A stretch of 64,000 bases of DNA from assembly GCF_030463565.1 (NCBI RefSeq), contig NC_134643.1:167484491-167548490 (forward strand), given 5' to 3'. The notes under the pieces are model-generated. The model saw nothing but the letters and a program-made list of their open reading frames with translations. It made no database searches and had not been told where the DNA came from. This DNA is from Pelecanus crispus (lineage: Eukaryota; Chordata; Aves; Pelecaniformes; Pelecanidae). Positions 48,651 to 61,943 of this stretch are shown here, piece by piece. The position numbers and the translations under genes were made by a program. Positions within the stretch are counted from its first letter, which is position 1, and each line of letters opens with the position of its first letter.

Positions 48651-51362
48651 CAGCAATGATTATATTTAAAAAATGGCAACATGCTAAATGTAAACATCTA
48701 TTCGCAAACAGTACAGACCGAACAGAAAAGAGACATTTGGATGATCTTAAAAGTTTATGTTGAAAAATTGCTTCCCACATTTCACATTCTAGCGATTTGT
48801 TGCACATCTCTCTCACCCCAGAGGTTTCTCAGAGTTCTAGGGAATGCTTCCGCCTCTGAATTTTCTTTCCCACCAGGAAATCTGCCAGGAACACGTCCAC
48901 ACTACAAAAACTAGGAATATAATAATATTTTCTATGTTGGTAGTCTCAGTTAGGGTGTAAGAACAGGATGGATGTCTAACCATCCCTTCAACCTTGTCTT
49001 ACTTCTCCCTGAACAGGTATCATGTTGTATTTCCTGCTTGTGATAAGGATGCATCATTCTCCCTTTCAAAGGTACATTTTTCTTTGGTTAATATATACAG
49101 AACTCTCAGATTAGCAAGAAAAGGAAGAAAACCAAAGGGCCAGCAAATTCGTTTGAAATTTCAAGAAATGTAGCCCACTTCAAGTGCTGTATACACACAA
49201 AAGTACTGTTACATAAAAACATGTATTAGCTAATACAGAATATAAAACTCTTCCTTGCAGCATTCACATCATTATGCCAGTTAAACAAGCTGAAAAGAAA
49301 AAAAAAGTTCCAGGCAATACTATTACAGTTCTGCTTCATAATCAACTTGGACAGCTCAATATATCATATAAGCTATGAAGGAATTTATTACTTTGTACCT
49401 CCTTGTGAGGGGATCCTTGCCAAATTTTTTTTAAAATTAAAATGCCTGCCTTACATTTCCCCCCCACCCCATCCTCACACGCATAAACCCTTCTTCAGAC
49501 ATGGAACTAAATAAGTGTTCAGTCAGGTTTTAAATTTACATATTTGCCATAGCAGAGAAGAAAACACTGGGCCTATTTCCAAAATACTAGTTTTCTCACG
49601 AAAGCAACAAGGACTGAGAGAAAAACTGATTATGGCTTTTAGCAGTAAAACTAAACGAAGATCTAAGAGAGACAAGATGGTTCCCTCTTAATTTAAACCC
49701 GATTTTCTACTTCGTATTAGCTTAGTAGCACTGCTTTGAGTCAAATCACTTGAGTAAGACTGAGCTGTGGACAGACACCAGTCGTAGCTGACACCTGCAG
49801 CAGTTGAAGATGTCACTGTCCTTAAGCCACCTACTACTCCTTCATCCCTCCTGCCCGACCTCCCTGCCTCCCAGGCAGGGCAGCAGAGCAGAGCTGGTGC
49901 ATGTGCCTCAGCTGGTTGAGGGAAACATCCAGCAGCTTGGCCTGACCTGCCAGCCATGATGGAACTCAGCTGTCAAGACTGGGACAGGGAACCTGTGTGT
50001 TCCTGTCAGCTCTACTGCAGGGACAGCAGGCTCCCACCGAGTCAGAAAGGATAAAAGGGCAGTAACTTCTCAAATCACCTCAGCAACTCTTACACTGCCA
50101 CAGCAGTATCAAAAATTGGTCCATCCATGCCATATGATGCAGCTGAAATCCTAAACTTTGTTATGCCTCTCTGCTAACTATGGGAATGTCATTTAATCCA
50201 CAGTCTAGGGCTGTGGTCAATAACTGTAGAGAATTCCCCTCACTTTTCACCATTTATCCTATCCTTGTTTACCATCTGAAGAGATACAATCCACATCTCA
50301 CTCTGTGGATATACCGTATTTAACACAACGATACCTTTGGAACTCTTGCAAGAGCTAAGCTGCCATTAATTAAGTACCAAAATACACACAAGCATCTTGA
50401 AATCTGTCCTCCCGCATTTAAACACATGACAGCATAGTCTGTAATTACATAAGATGGATGGCATTCAACAGATAAGACAGCAATTCAATATTTCTTTTTA
50501 TCTTTATTGTTCAGATGCATATGTCCTATTGTATTTGCTGTACAGCATTAAAAACCCTTCAATGAAAGTGGAATCAGGTACACCTTTCACTGCATTTCTT
50601 GATATCTGAGGGCCCCAAAATTCCCCCCACCAGCTCCTCCAGGTATTCTGTGTCTTTTCAATTTTACCAGTGGGAAAAATTGAGAAATTCAAAGCAGCCA
50701 CCTGAGAAGCATTCAGTTAAGAAGTAGATGGGTGAGATTAAAACACAAGATCACATCTCTTCTCGTTCTGCAAGTTCATTCCAATTCTTTGAGAAACATA
50801 TGAGAAAAAAACCCCACACCTGTTGCAGATTTATAGCCACTTCCACTGAAATATTCAAGTGCTTAAAAGGTTTAGGAACCCTAGAAAAGCTGGGCAACTA
50901 AGTATCTGAGGATCTGTTTACAGTGAGTACTCAGCACCTGGGAAATGCAGCGCTGGAAATAGTGGTTTCGTACTGCAGAACAAAAAGAAGAACCGATGAG
51001 CTGACAGGACAGATACGAAAAGTCTAAATTATTTGCACAGGACCATCTAGGAACTATTAGGTGGAACACACAGAAGCACTTTTCTGTATTGCTTTTGCCT
51101 ATTGCGTTTACCCTATTCACTACCTACCTTCACTACTTAAAATAAGATAGGAATCCTACAGTCAATAGCCTTATTCACCTTATAATCCAGATTCATCCAA
51201 TAACCACTTTACAACATTAAACTGTGTAAGGTGTTTCTGCAGAACTCTCATTATGTCATCTTATCAAATACCTCCTCAGAGGGCAAAAATAAAGTTGTTC
51301 TTGCAAAATACATCCTTGTATTACCTAAATTTTGAGTAGTCAACTTTACAGAGAAAATACTT

Positions 51363-51502
51363 TTTATATATGTATATTCTGTATGACGTTATATATAAAA
51401 TATATATAGATATAAAATATATAAATATATATACTAATGCCTGCCTATAGCATATATATAAACTGTCCATTTTTTAATATATATACACACACACACATAT
51501 AA
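51363..51502. repeat. Compound AT-rich/CA microsatellite
   Basis: Interrupted runs of TA, ATATAAA-like and finally ACACAC units cover about 140 bp, with a non-repetitive island near 51435-51452 (CTAATGCCTGCCTATAG). Confidence 0.85.
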
Positions 51503-54500
51503 TCACACAATTTGTCTTTCTACATAGAAAAGTCAGTATCCGTCATCTAGAATAACAGAGATTGGAATGCAGCAAATAATGGGCAAACAGTCCATGGATA
51601 CTGAGCAGGAGACTGGCTCCAGTATGGGCTTATGAGCTCCAGTTCAGTATCAGTCCTGCTAGACACAAGCTGAGTATGGGAGAGCCAGACCAGATGTCTG
51701 TGCTTTGTGTTCTCCAAATATGATGATGACAATGTGTGTGAACTAACAGACCTTTACAGAAACTATGTGGTTCCATGTAGTGCTTCCAGCCCCTCCTTGT
51801 ATTCATTCAGAGTCCCTAAGGGTCTCCGCACTGTACTTCCCAGCTTTTGGGTTCTGGTAACACACCATGGAAGCCCTAGCTCTCAAATAAATCAAGCTCT
51901 ACAAGCTCTGAAGTTCAAGCTGGCTCTCCACCCTCTACCTCCCAACACTGGCAGAATTTCCTGCCTCACTTAGTATCCTGGGCAAATTTATTTCTGATGA
52001 GTATGGGGGAGATCCCTGGTTCAACGCTCTCCTTACCACGGCTGCTGAACTTGCTGGAGGCGACTTCTGCCTGCCCCTGAAGGCTGCACTTGCTATTCGG
52101 AGAGCTTTGGACTGGCCAGATATTGGCATACCCACTGCTGAGGTGGTGTGCAGAAGCACAGGCCCACAACAGGAAAGGGTGATTTCTCAGATGTGGTAGA
52201 ATGACATGATTCTAATGAAATTTGAAGGAAGAAGAACATCTCTTCCTCACAGGCTTTTCACCCTGTTGAATTTCAGTGACCCAAGAAGAAAATAGCTTCT
52301 TTACAAAGGAAAAAAAATAGCTGCCTTGCAACACCCAAGCAGCAATGCAGAACCCTTCCATACAACCACAAAAATCAAACCCAGGAATTCATAAATCCTT
52401 CCAAAAGCTTCAGGTAGGATCTAACCTACTCACAAATACTTCTGGCAGAGAAAAAGGGGTTAAAACCCCACCACCCACACCAGAGCCCTGAAAAGCCAAA
52501 TTGCTTCTGCCATCACAGGATGTGTGAGAGGGTAGCTCAGCCCACCACGGGAGCAGGGCAGAGGTCTTTGCCTTTCGGTGCAGCTCATCTCCCCCTGCCT
52601 GTCCCCTTAGTGCTAGAGAAGTGGCACAGTTCTGCTCCTCGTTCCTGCAGCAGGAAAATCCAATTTTCTCAGGACTACTGAAAAGCTTTGAGCAGCACTG
52701 ATCATTCCTAATGAAAAGGATGAGGGCCACCTTAAAATGAGAACTGCTGCCAGTTTCCTCTGTATCAGCGCAGCACAGTATGGATTCTAGGGCAAACATC
52801 ATAGCAGAGCCTGTAAGAAATATACTCAAATGCAGCACGGGAAGGCTTGACTTTTCAAGACCTCTTCAGGAACAAATTTTTGCAGGACCAATCACACGTG
52901 TTTGCAGAACACGTTTAAAGAACAAGGTACTTCACCCTGTTTAAATGACCTCACTATCTTAGGCTCCAATACAACAGATACAGGGCAGTGGCAACTCCTG
53001 AAGAGATAACAGGACTGCAGTCATTTATAGCCCCATGAAAGACACTGGTGCAGAGTCAAATATCATCATATCTAGGATATCACTACTGGCAAGATACAGT
53101 CGTTGCTCCATAAAAGAAAACCAGCATGTATTTCCCAGTCCCAGCTAACTATTCAATTCTAAAAGACACCCTGTTATCCATCGTTAATGAGCTTCTGGGA
53201 CCAACATGCTGCAGTAAATCTTTCAGTTTTCCTGAGGACGGACGCCATAGCCACACGGAATCAATAAATACATGGACTTTAAGTGTTTTATGTGGTCCAG
53301 CTATGCACCACTGACCACATAGCCTTATGTGCCACACAGCGATAAACAGTTTCTACATTTCATGTTACTCACGCAGCACATACATCATCCACATTTCTGT
53401 TTAGATTAGTACGTGTGCTTTGAATAACAGCTTAAAACATTTAGAAAGCCTCAAGATGAATGGTATGTAAGTGATCTTCAGAGATTTTTACCTCCCATTT
53501 TTTCTACCTCCGATCTTATTCAGGGAGAGAAAAACATGGGCAGTATCTGACATTACATCTGAATCTCTTTTACAAGGTACTTTTCAGATTTCTCGTTAGA
53601 GCTGTCATTGGATAAAGATAAAAAACAAAGATGATGTGTAGTGAAAATATAATAAAAAAGAATTTAAAAAAATTTAAAAAATTATTACCAAGGCTAATAA
53701 ACTGTGCCCCTAAACTGGGTGTGAGGGCAGAGAAGCAAGCTGGACCAGTACAGGCAAAAATATTAAAAAGTTTAAATGGGTTCCTGCTCTCTAATTTCAT
53801 GTTCTGGAAATGTTGCATCTTTTCTAGGATTTTTGCCTGAGCTTCATATCAGAGCCAAATATGTTCCACCAAAATGCAGAAACTTTCTGTATAATAAAAA
53901 CAAATTACAAGGAAAAAATGTGTATTCTTAAAGACTTTTTTTATAACTAGTTTCAGTCCTGTTGAAGTTTATAGAAAGATGTATGATTTCTAGCTTTACA
54001 TGTTAAACACTGTAACCACTGAAATGCAAAGGTATCTATCCATAATAACTATTCTTAATCACCAAAAGGAGTCTTCAGTACTAAACCACCTTTATTACTT
54101 TCTTCTCCATGCAGGGTGCCTTCCCCTCTTTTTTTTTTTTTAAATTTATTTCTGGCATTTTTGATAGTATTTAAAAAATGGAAGTAACTTAAGGGATAAA
54201 GATATTAGGGACAATGATGATGCAAATAAGATCAGATGGTCAGTAAAAATAATAATTCTTCATTTTAGACTTACAAAAAGATTTGTGGTAAGAATCCTGC
54301 CAAAATACACAGTAAAAGAATTCTGGACAATATGAAATAAAGTATAAAAAAAATAACAGTTGGATCTATTAGATTGTTGACAAATTCATACATAAATATT
54401 ACTAAACATTATTTTATAACGTAACTTGCAAACTTTGATTGCCTGTAGTAGAATCTGTCGTAACTTGAAGTTTCCTCATCTAGAGAGAGAAAAAATTCCA

Positions 54501-57500
54501 AATGTAACTATCAAGACCTTTTCTTATCCCTTTCACACAATTCCTTGGATATTTAACACAGAACCCGTAATAGTTAAAACTCACGTCAACTTCAGAGGAT
54601 AAGAAAAGACACACAATGTTCCCTAGTCTGATTCTGAGCCTCTCCAACACCAGGAAGAGGAAGCAAGACCACAGAATTGTCTAGGGGAAAACAATCTTAA
54701 CCTTTTGTTGAAAGCTTCCAACTCTTGAACCAAAGCAGCAGAAAAAATACATACATACTTCTAAAGCAATTACTACCTTGTCTTAAGAAATTCAGGCAGA
54801 GAGGATATTTCACTTTTTCCAAACCCTGATTCCTTGTATTTTGGTAGCTTTACAAATTTTAAAATGAGTTCAGTCAGGGGCTCAGTCTGCAGAGCTGTGT
54901 CTTCTTCCACAGAGTCCTGCAAATATACACCAATGAAGATGTGCCTATACCTGTATACATGTATAGAATGTGTCAGGAGATAGGTATGTAAATCTAAAAA
55001 TAAGTAGGTTTCTGCAAAGTTTGAGCACTTTGCTTGCTAATGGAAATTATTACAGCTTCTCAGGTAAATCCATACAGAACAGCTGTAAACCCCCCACCAT
55101 TCTGAATCAAACAAGTCATTCCAGTTTACCAATTAATTGCATTTAATAATCAGTTTTGTAAGCTATATTGTGTAAGGATTTAATTACTTAAGCAACAACT
55201 CCTAACTGAAAAAAAAAGTCTTAAAATCATTTTTATAAATTATTAGATGTTAAAGAGCTTATTGGAAGTCCCACTGCAATTAGGTGGCCGAGTCATGAAT
55301 TATTTTACTGTAAAGAACAGTGTATGGCCTAATTGCAAGACTGGGAATGTCACATTTTATTCTAGGCTTTGACATGAACTCCTTGTATAGCCTTTGGGAA
55401 ACAAACTCTTCAGATGGATAGACTGAGGTATATAAAGTCAGGATAATTGTACTTACTCATAGGACAGCAAATTAAATAATAATTGTAAAGCAACTCAAAG
55501 AATAATATTAGAATAATAAATAACCACCACACCATAGCGCTTTTGAGGAGGCTTCAGAAACTCTCTTTGTTCTTGTACACAAAACTTTCTGGAAATAAAT
55601 CACCTGAACTTACATAAAATACTTTAAGAACCACAGAACTGAATTGGCTTTATAGTCAGTTTACACTTTCCAGTTTGGTTTCAAGGTCTAGGGAAAGTCT
55701 CAACCAATGCCAGTTTTGCTAAAATGGTTTGGCAGGCTCACCCTTGGTACTGTGCTTGTAAGTAATTAGAGGTAATAGTTCTCTTCCAAGCAAAAGCCCA
55801 ACAACAACAAAACCCAGTGTAACAAAGCAGTATATATATTTGCTTCCCAACTGTTACTATAACCACTTTTCAGCCAAAGCGCTTGAACACATTATTTCTA
55901 GGCAGCTTACAGCTGAGACCTTCCAAGGGACAAGAACAGTGGATGGTACTATCCGATACACATACTCAAAGACTATCTAGTGAACCTACATTCCTTTGCT
56001 GCAACAGAGGCAACAGGATGATGCATATAATTTCTGCATGAAGGACACTAAAGAACTTTCCAGGTTATTTCCAATCACTTCAGAGAGAAATTCTTATCTA
56101 TAGAGGATTTTCCGCACCTAAGATCTCATGGGGCAACTAGAATAATTATAAACTCCTTCCACATGTTCAATCTGCTTCTGCAAGTTACTGCAGATAAAAC
56201 CTATCTTCAGCTCTGTCACCTGCTTAAATGGTAAAACAGCAAGTATACCTGAAAATTTAATGGCCTGCCAACATACCCTATAGGAGAACAGTTCACTACT
56301 CACTAAAGCAAAGTCCTAGATCATCAAGATCTCAGGGAGACCTTTCCTCAGCAAGTTTGCAGAACTCCATGCATCTTTAATGTCCAATGACATTATCAGT
56401 TCCCCTCACAGTAAGGTGCTGGCATAGGAACCGACAGGCAAACAGCACTTTGAGCGCTGGGGATGACAACGAGGAGCCTATGACAGGAGTAACAGCAGTT
56501 CTCATCCACTGCCATTTCAGATGCTCAAAAGCCTTTGCAAACAAGAGGTTAGCTTTCACCTTAAACAGGACACCCCTCCCTAGTAGCTATCATTAGAATT
56601 CATATCTAACACTATTATCAAGACTGAAAAGACTCTGAAACGATATATAACATCTACTTGCTTAGCAGCAGGTTTGCTGTGAGCATATCCAAACAATATT
56701 TTAATCCTTGAGTTCCCTCTCTATGCCAATCAAAATTCTCATCTTATACAATCCAGCACCAACATCATCTTGTTGAAATCTTGAAGCGCTGGCCACATTA
56801 TCAACTTAGAAACATTGGAATTTGTATCCTTTGTATAGTTTAAGAAGCAATAACCACAAGTTTCAATTCTATATAAAATGCAAGGCAAGTGTTTTACCTG
56901 ACTTTTTTCCATCATGACCAATTCTCTTGTTTCTAAAAGCAACAGGAAAATCAGAACATCCTACAAATCTGAGATTCTCACAGGTGGATCGATTTCACTT
57001 AGTTCCTGTCTCTATACTCAGTTTGCATTGAAAGAATTCTAGCTGTCAAGAAAACTATGAACAGTTTACGAGGCACAATATGGCTGCTTAATACAAAGTT
57101 CTTGCTCAAAATTTCCAGACGCTAAAGCTGAGCATCTAATTTTTCAAAAATTGCTGCTACTAGCTGTAGGAATGGCTCAACATCTTGAAAATTAGGCCTC
57201 ATATTTAAGTATTTAAACTTCGGGTCCATAACTGAAAATTATTCTTAATGACCGTATTAGTTTTCTGACCTTAAATATTTTTTAAGCCATATGCCATGAT
57301 AGTATAATAACATTTATTCCAATATAATGAGCATGACTGGATATGTCAAGGTTTTCAGTACCTACCAAATGTGCAACTTATGTAAGATACTAAAATCAAA
57401 GTGACTACCATCCATCTTTTATTTGTAAAGTCTTTAAAAAAGACTATTATTTAAAATGACCGTTTTTTTCAGATATAACCACTTATAATTAAACTTCATC

Positions 57501-58864
57501 CTCTGATACCTTGCAGAAAACACATTAAACATCAAGTGAGAGGAGTGTGGACACGCGATTTAAGAGATGTGGGTTCAGTTGCATACGCTGCTATGGACTT
57601 CCTGCGTGATTTCTAGCAAGTCCCTTGGGCTCTGTATCTCTGTTCTCCATCTGAAGAAAACAACAGTCATCAGATTTAACCTCTGAATGCCTGTGGTGCA
57701 TAAACACTTCTGAGGTCTTCCATCCTTTGCGATGGAGGCAACCTGAGTATCTTTAAGGATGCATTAGCTGTTCTGCTCACTCTTCAAGAGAAAAACATCC
57801 CACATTCCAGCTATTCTCAGCAGTAGGCTATGTAACACCACAAATCTTCAGGTTTTCTTTACAAGTATTGAGAACAGATACGTTAGGGCAGATTCTGCGC
57901 CACCATCAAGCTTGCCAGCAGAAAGAATAAAGCTATTGGATTAGGTGTGCCTCAGACCAGGAGCAAGAACACAAGCATAGGGGACAAAGCCAAGGTTGTC
58001 ACCTCACTTCAACTCCACCAGCTTGAGCAGAAACTCCAAGGGCTCACAATATCTTAAAATATGCTGACATTGAGGGATTTCTCCTCCTCCTTTCTTCTCC
58101 ATACAAAACTTCTACAAGGTCAAAAAGCCTGCCTATTCTGATGGCATGGGATTGAATAGGTCCCTTTGCAAAGGCAATGAAAAATGCAGATACCTATTAA
58201 AAGCAATACAAGCCTCTTGCACGTTATACAGGAAATCTACAGATTCTAATTGTTTCATATTTTTAATTTATTACATTGCTGTGTTCAAAGAACTTAAGTG
58301 ACCCTAACATGCATTACCATTTATCTATCAATACATGCTTTGTCACAAGAAATTTCTCTCAGAAGCATATCTCTTGACATGCAAACCTTTAGACAAATTA
58401 TTGTAATATTTTAAAATATACTGTAAACCTACTGCACAAGGAAGCATTGACAAAGGTCGGGGAGGAAAAGGAAAGTGACTAAACAGATTTGTACCAATTC
58501 ACATGTAAAGTTTATGCCTGTAGCTGGGTTAAAGAAAAATTTTTGAGACAAGTATATTGTTAATATTCCATTTGGAAAAGCTGAAGCAGCATCCAGCCCT
58601 TCTACAAAGCACAGAGTCTGCCGAGTAATTTATGAGGACAACAGTGGGTCTAGTTTCTTATAGATTCAGTCAATGCTGATATCTAAAGCTCTAATTTTTC
58701 CTTCATCCTACAACTCTTCCCCTTGCTATTCTCCAGTCCACAATTAAGGCTGAGCACATGCCACAGTTTTTTTCCACAACTAGAGCAGTGACAGGGTCTC
58801 TTTCCTACCAACAATTCAGATAGAACTTAATCATCATTTAGATTTCTAATTCATTCCAGGCTTT

Positions 58865-59043
58865 GAACCACAGAACCACTGGGGTGGGAAGGGACCTCAG
58901 GAGGTCTCTAGTCCAACCCCCTGCTCAGAGCAGGGTCAGCCAGGAGATCTCAACCAGTTTGCTCAGAGCCGTGTACAGTTCAGCCTTGAAAACTTCCGAG
59001 GACAGACCTTCCACAATCTCTTTGGGAACGTGCCCCAGCATTT
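58865..59043 (-). mobile_element. CR1 LINE, 3' end, inside the RAP2A intron
   Basis: The plus strand reads CACAGAACCACTGGGGTGGG, AAGGGACCTCAGGAGGTCTC, AGTCCAACCCCCTGCTCAGA, then a GTTTGCTCAGAGCC block and AACTTCCGAGGACAGACCTT, and finally CCACAATCTCTTTGGG. This is the reverse complement of a CR1 3' UTR, so the element runs leftwards, in the same sense as RAP2A transcription. No ATTCTATG tail is left and the divergence is substantial, so it is an old insertion. The 60-codon plus frame at 58863-59045 is antisense to it and not a gene. Confidence 0.9.
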
Positions 59044-60363
59044 AATTTAGTTTAACTTTGCCACAGAATTCAAAACTTAATGGCAGGTAATGGAAGAAGA
59101 CGAGACAAGCAGACAACTGAGTTGCATAAGGCTTGTTTCCATAGAAAATGGACTGAGAAATAAATGCCAAAGCTAAACAAATAGCTATAAATATTTGTAT
59201 ATGTAGAGGAACTGATCATCATACTTAGAGGACTCAAGATAGACATATATCCTAGCATTATGAAAGCAAAGTGAATTAACCAGATTTTACAGAATTAACT
59301 AAAGCTCAAGCATAAGTTAATGACAACTTCAATCTCTTTATCCTTGTTTATTTAAACTATAGAAAGCAAAACTTTTTAGTAGATACACAAAGTAAAAACT
59401 TTGGCGAACAAAACCAGTCAAATGCATATGCATTTTAAAAGGGCCAGAAGACTATAGTCCTGTAATGTACTATTTCACTTTTCAAAGTGAACACACTCTT
59501 ATGTTCCCTTAACCAATCTATAATCACCGATAAAAATACCACTACAAAACTTATTTAAACTATTCTAATAGGATTTTCTCTAGCTCATTAAAATTACACT
59601 TTTACAGTCTTCAAGAATAGGTCTAACAATTAATTCAAAACCTTCTTAGCAGCATCACCTGCTTCCAACGGATTAGAGTTCAGGAATGATCGTGTTGTGC
59701 CGTCCAGTCAGAACCACACAAAAAGCAACAGCTTCTCCTCCATGTCAAGGTAAGAGCCTTCTTACTCCAAGAAGTCAGAGCTACTGACTTTCAGCACTAC
59801 CCAGATTTAGCCTCTGAAAACATATGCAAGCCTGGATCACAAAATTCACCTCTGACAATTTGATTGCCGCAATCTGGTCTGTAGAATCAAGCATTACGTA
59901 TGGATACGAACTGCACTTCAATAGTGGCTTTTATTCATTTACGTCTTAAAGAATTTGACCTTTTGCAATGAGCCTAGCTTCAGGTCACTTAAAACTTAAG
60001 AAAAAGTAAAATAAAAATAATGGATTAAGAGGCAAACAACCTGGCGTAAGTTTCTGCTCTCTCATCAGTCCCCGTGTAGAAGCTAAGGCAGATAGATACC
60101 AGAGCTTATATGATATTGCATAGCCCGAAGAGAATTTGTGTGTCTAGTACGAAGCAGAGACTTCTTTGTTGCCCTAGTAACCAAAGAAGAATATAGCTTA
60201 ATGTCCTTCAAGCTAATAAAAATATCCTACAACACTTACAAGAAAACTTTGCAAAAAATGCTCTGTTGAGACAGATATTCTTCACAATATTACAACTAGG
60301 TTACAACTCTGGGTATTTTGGGGTATTTTTCAGAAGACAGACTTTTACAGAAACTCTAAGCCA

Positions 60364-60392
60364 GTTCACTATACCACACTGGTATAGTGAAC
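60364..60392. repeat. Perfect 12-bp inverted repeat (hairpin)
   Basis: GTTCACTATACC at 60364-60375 and its exact reverse complement GGTATAGTGAAC at 60381-60392 are separated by ACACT. The arms are not simple-sequence DNA, unlike the other palindromes in the window. The stem is too short for a typical microRNA precursor. Confidence 0.9.
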
Positions 60393-61924
60393 CAATTTAG
60401 GAGAAAATAGTGCAAGTTCTATCATTTCCTCTTTTATTTCAGCAGTAGTATTATGACTTCACATCCTTTTGACTATAGTCAAGCCCTCTTTCACCAAAAT
60501 AAAATTTGTCACCAACAAAGAAAAAACAGACATGAATCCAAAAGCCTTGACTAGTTTCATTAGCAGATGCTCTTGAAAGCCTCTTCATTCCTGCTGAGTT
60601 TCTACCAGAATATTTGACTTCTAACTTGGGAAAGAAAAACATTCTGCCATGACTTCAGAAAGTTGACGGCCCTCATCTTACAGAGTAATTTATCTAATGA
60701 CCATAAGCCTGGTTTAAATAATTGGAATCTTTGAATGAACAGACACCAAGAAGTTTTTCATCTACACAGTTTTGCAGAAGTGACCTCCATCTTTAATAAC
60801 TCAACTTTGTAACTCTAGAAATTTGATTCAGAAAGAGCACATCAGCTAGTTAAGTGAAACCATTTCCATATCTAAACATGAATATACAAAAATAAGAGCT
60901 TCCAAAGTCATGTGGGGTTGGTTTGTTTGTTTTGTTATTTGTTTGGGGTTTTTTTTTAAATAAGTTTTGGTTCATCTTCAAGTATAAAATACTGCTTCCC
61001 GGCATACTACCTCTATGCAGCGAATATAAAGTGTGATTTACTGATAACCTCTCTTCTATGTTGAACATAAACTTCAGAAATAATTTTTTTAGGAACATTT
61101 TTCATTCTTCCTACAATAAGACAGGTACCAATTACAGAAAAAACCCCAACAGACTACTTCATTCTAAATCGGCGTCCTGCATATATTGGAAGACTTGAAG
61201 CTAAAGTTCACCCATTCTAGTATCCAGAACTTTCCTAGTAAGAACTTGTTTATAAAAATGACATAAGATATAAAGGTATCTAGTACATTAAACAGTAAAA
61301 TCTAAACATCTTTTTCTTCCTTACATGTGTGTGCATGCATATCTCAAATCTAATATTTGAGTAACTACTAAAGTGAAGCCAGCTAGAATGAGGAGCTCAG
61401 ATACAGCCATCATCTCAGATGTCAAGCTATTTATATTTTAACTACTGTATAAACGTTCATTTCTGTGGGTCTACTCTAGGTTAAAAAAGGCTCCCTTTTC
61501 CCAGGAGAGTTTTACTAACCTGTCTGACAGCCATTTTATTGTCTATGATAACACTGTGGCACTCAATGACCTTGAAGATCATTTTATCTTGCACACATTA
61601 ACCCTATCAGCTATTAGGCCATGCCTGCACCAGCAAGGTGAGCCTCTGGGACTCCATCACCATGCAGCTGCCCGTGCTGCTGCATCTCTGGAGCTTTAGG
61701 CGCCTGGCTGCTTTGGCCAGTGCCAAAGCTGTGTCAGCAGCGGAGCACGTGCACCAGGGTCAGAGCCCAAGGCTCCCGGCTGTCAGAATCCCTAGGGCAC
61801 TAGAGCACCTCCATGCTGGCATTTTGCCGGTGGCTGTACGCCGGCTGATGGCCTGCGTCACCCAAAGAGACAGTTACTCAGCTGACGGAAAGGTTGGGCT
61901 TTGCTAGCTGATTGAAAAAGCAAC

Positions 61925-61943
61925 GCATGCATGCATGCATGCG
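61925..61943. repeat. (GCAT)n microsatellite
   Basis: Four and a half GCAT units, self-complementary, followed by a GA-rich tract to about 61960. It lies at the right edge of a GC-richer patch in the RAP2A intron. Confidence 0.9.

Noticed and set aside
48612..48697. An in-frame extension of the RAP2A frame upstream to an ATG at 48697
   Set aside because: The extra residues are translated polypyrimidine tract and splice acceptor, not the GTPase; the exon starts at 48611.
48592..48816. A 74-codon minus-strand frame that overlaps the RAP2A exon boundary
   Set aside because: It reads the exon in the wrong frame and continues into the intron; the proper frame matches RAP2A.
50504..50701. A 65-codon minus-strand frame ending YNRTYASEQ, faintly like a cathepsin propeptide, with AATAAA overlapping the stop
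   Set aside because: The likeness is limited to a few residues, the rest matches nothing, and it lies in the RAP2A intron. Probably coincidence.
58863..59045. A 60-codon plus-strand frame
   Set aside because: Antisense to a CR1 3' UTR.
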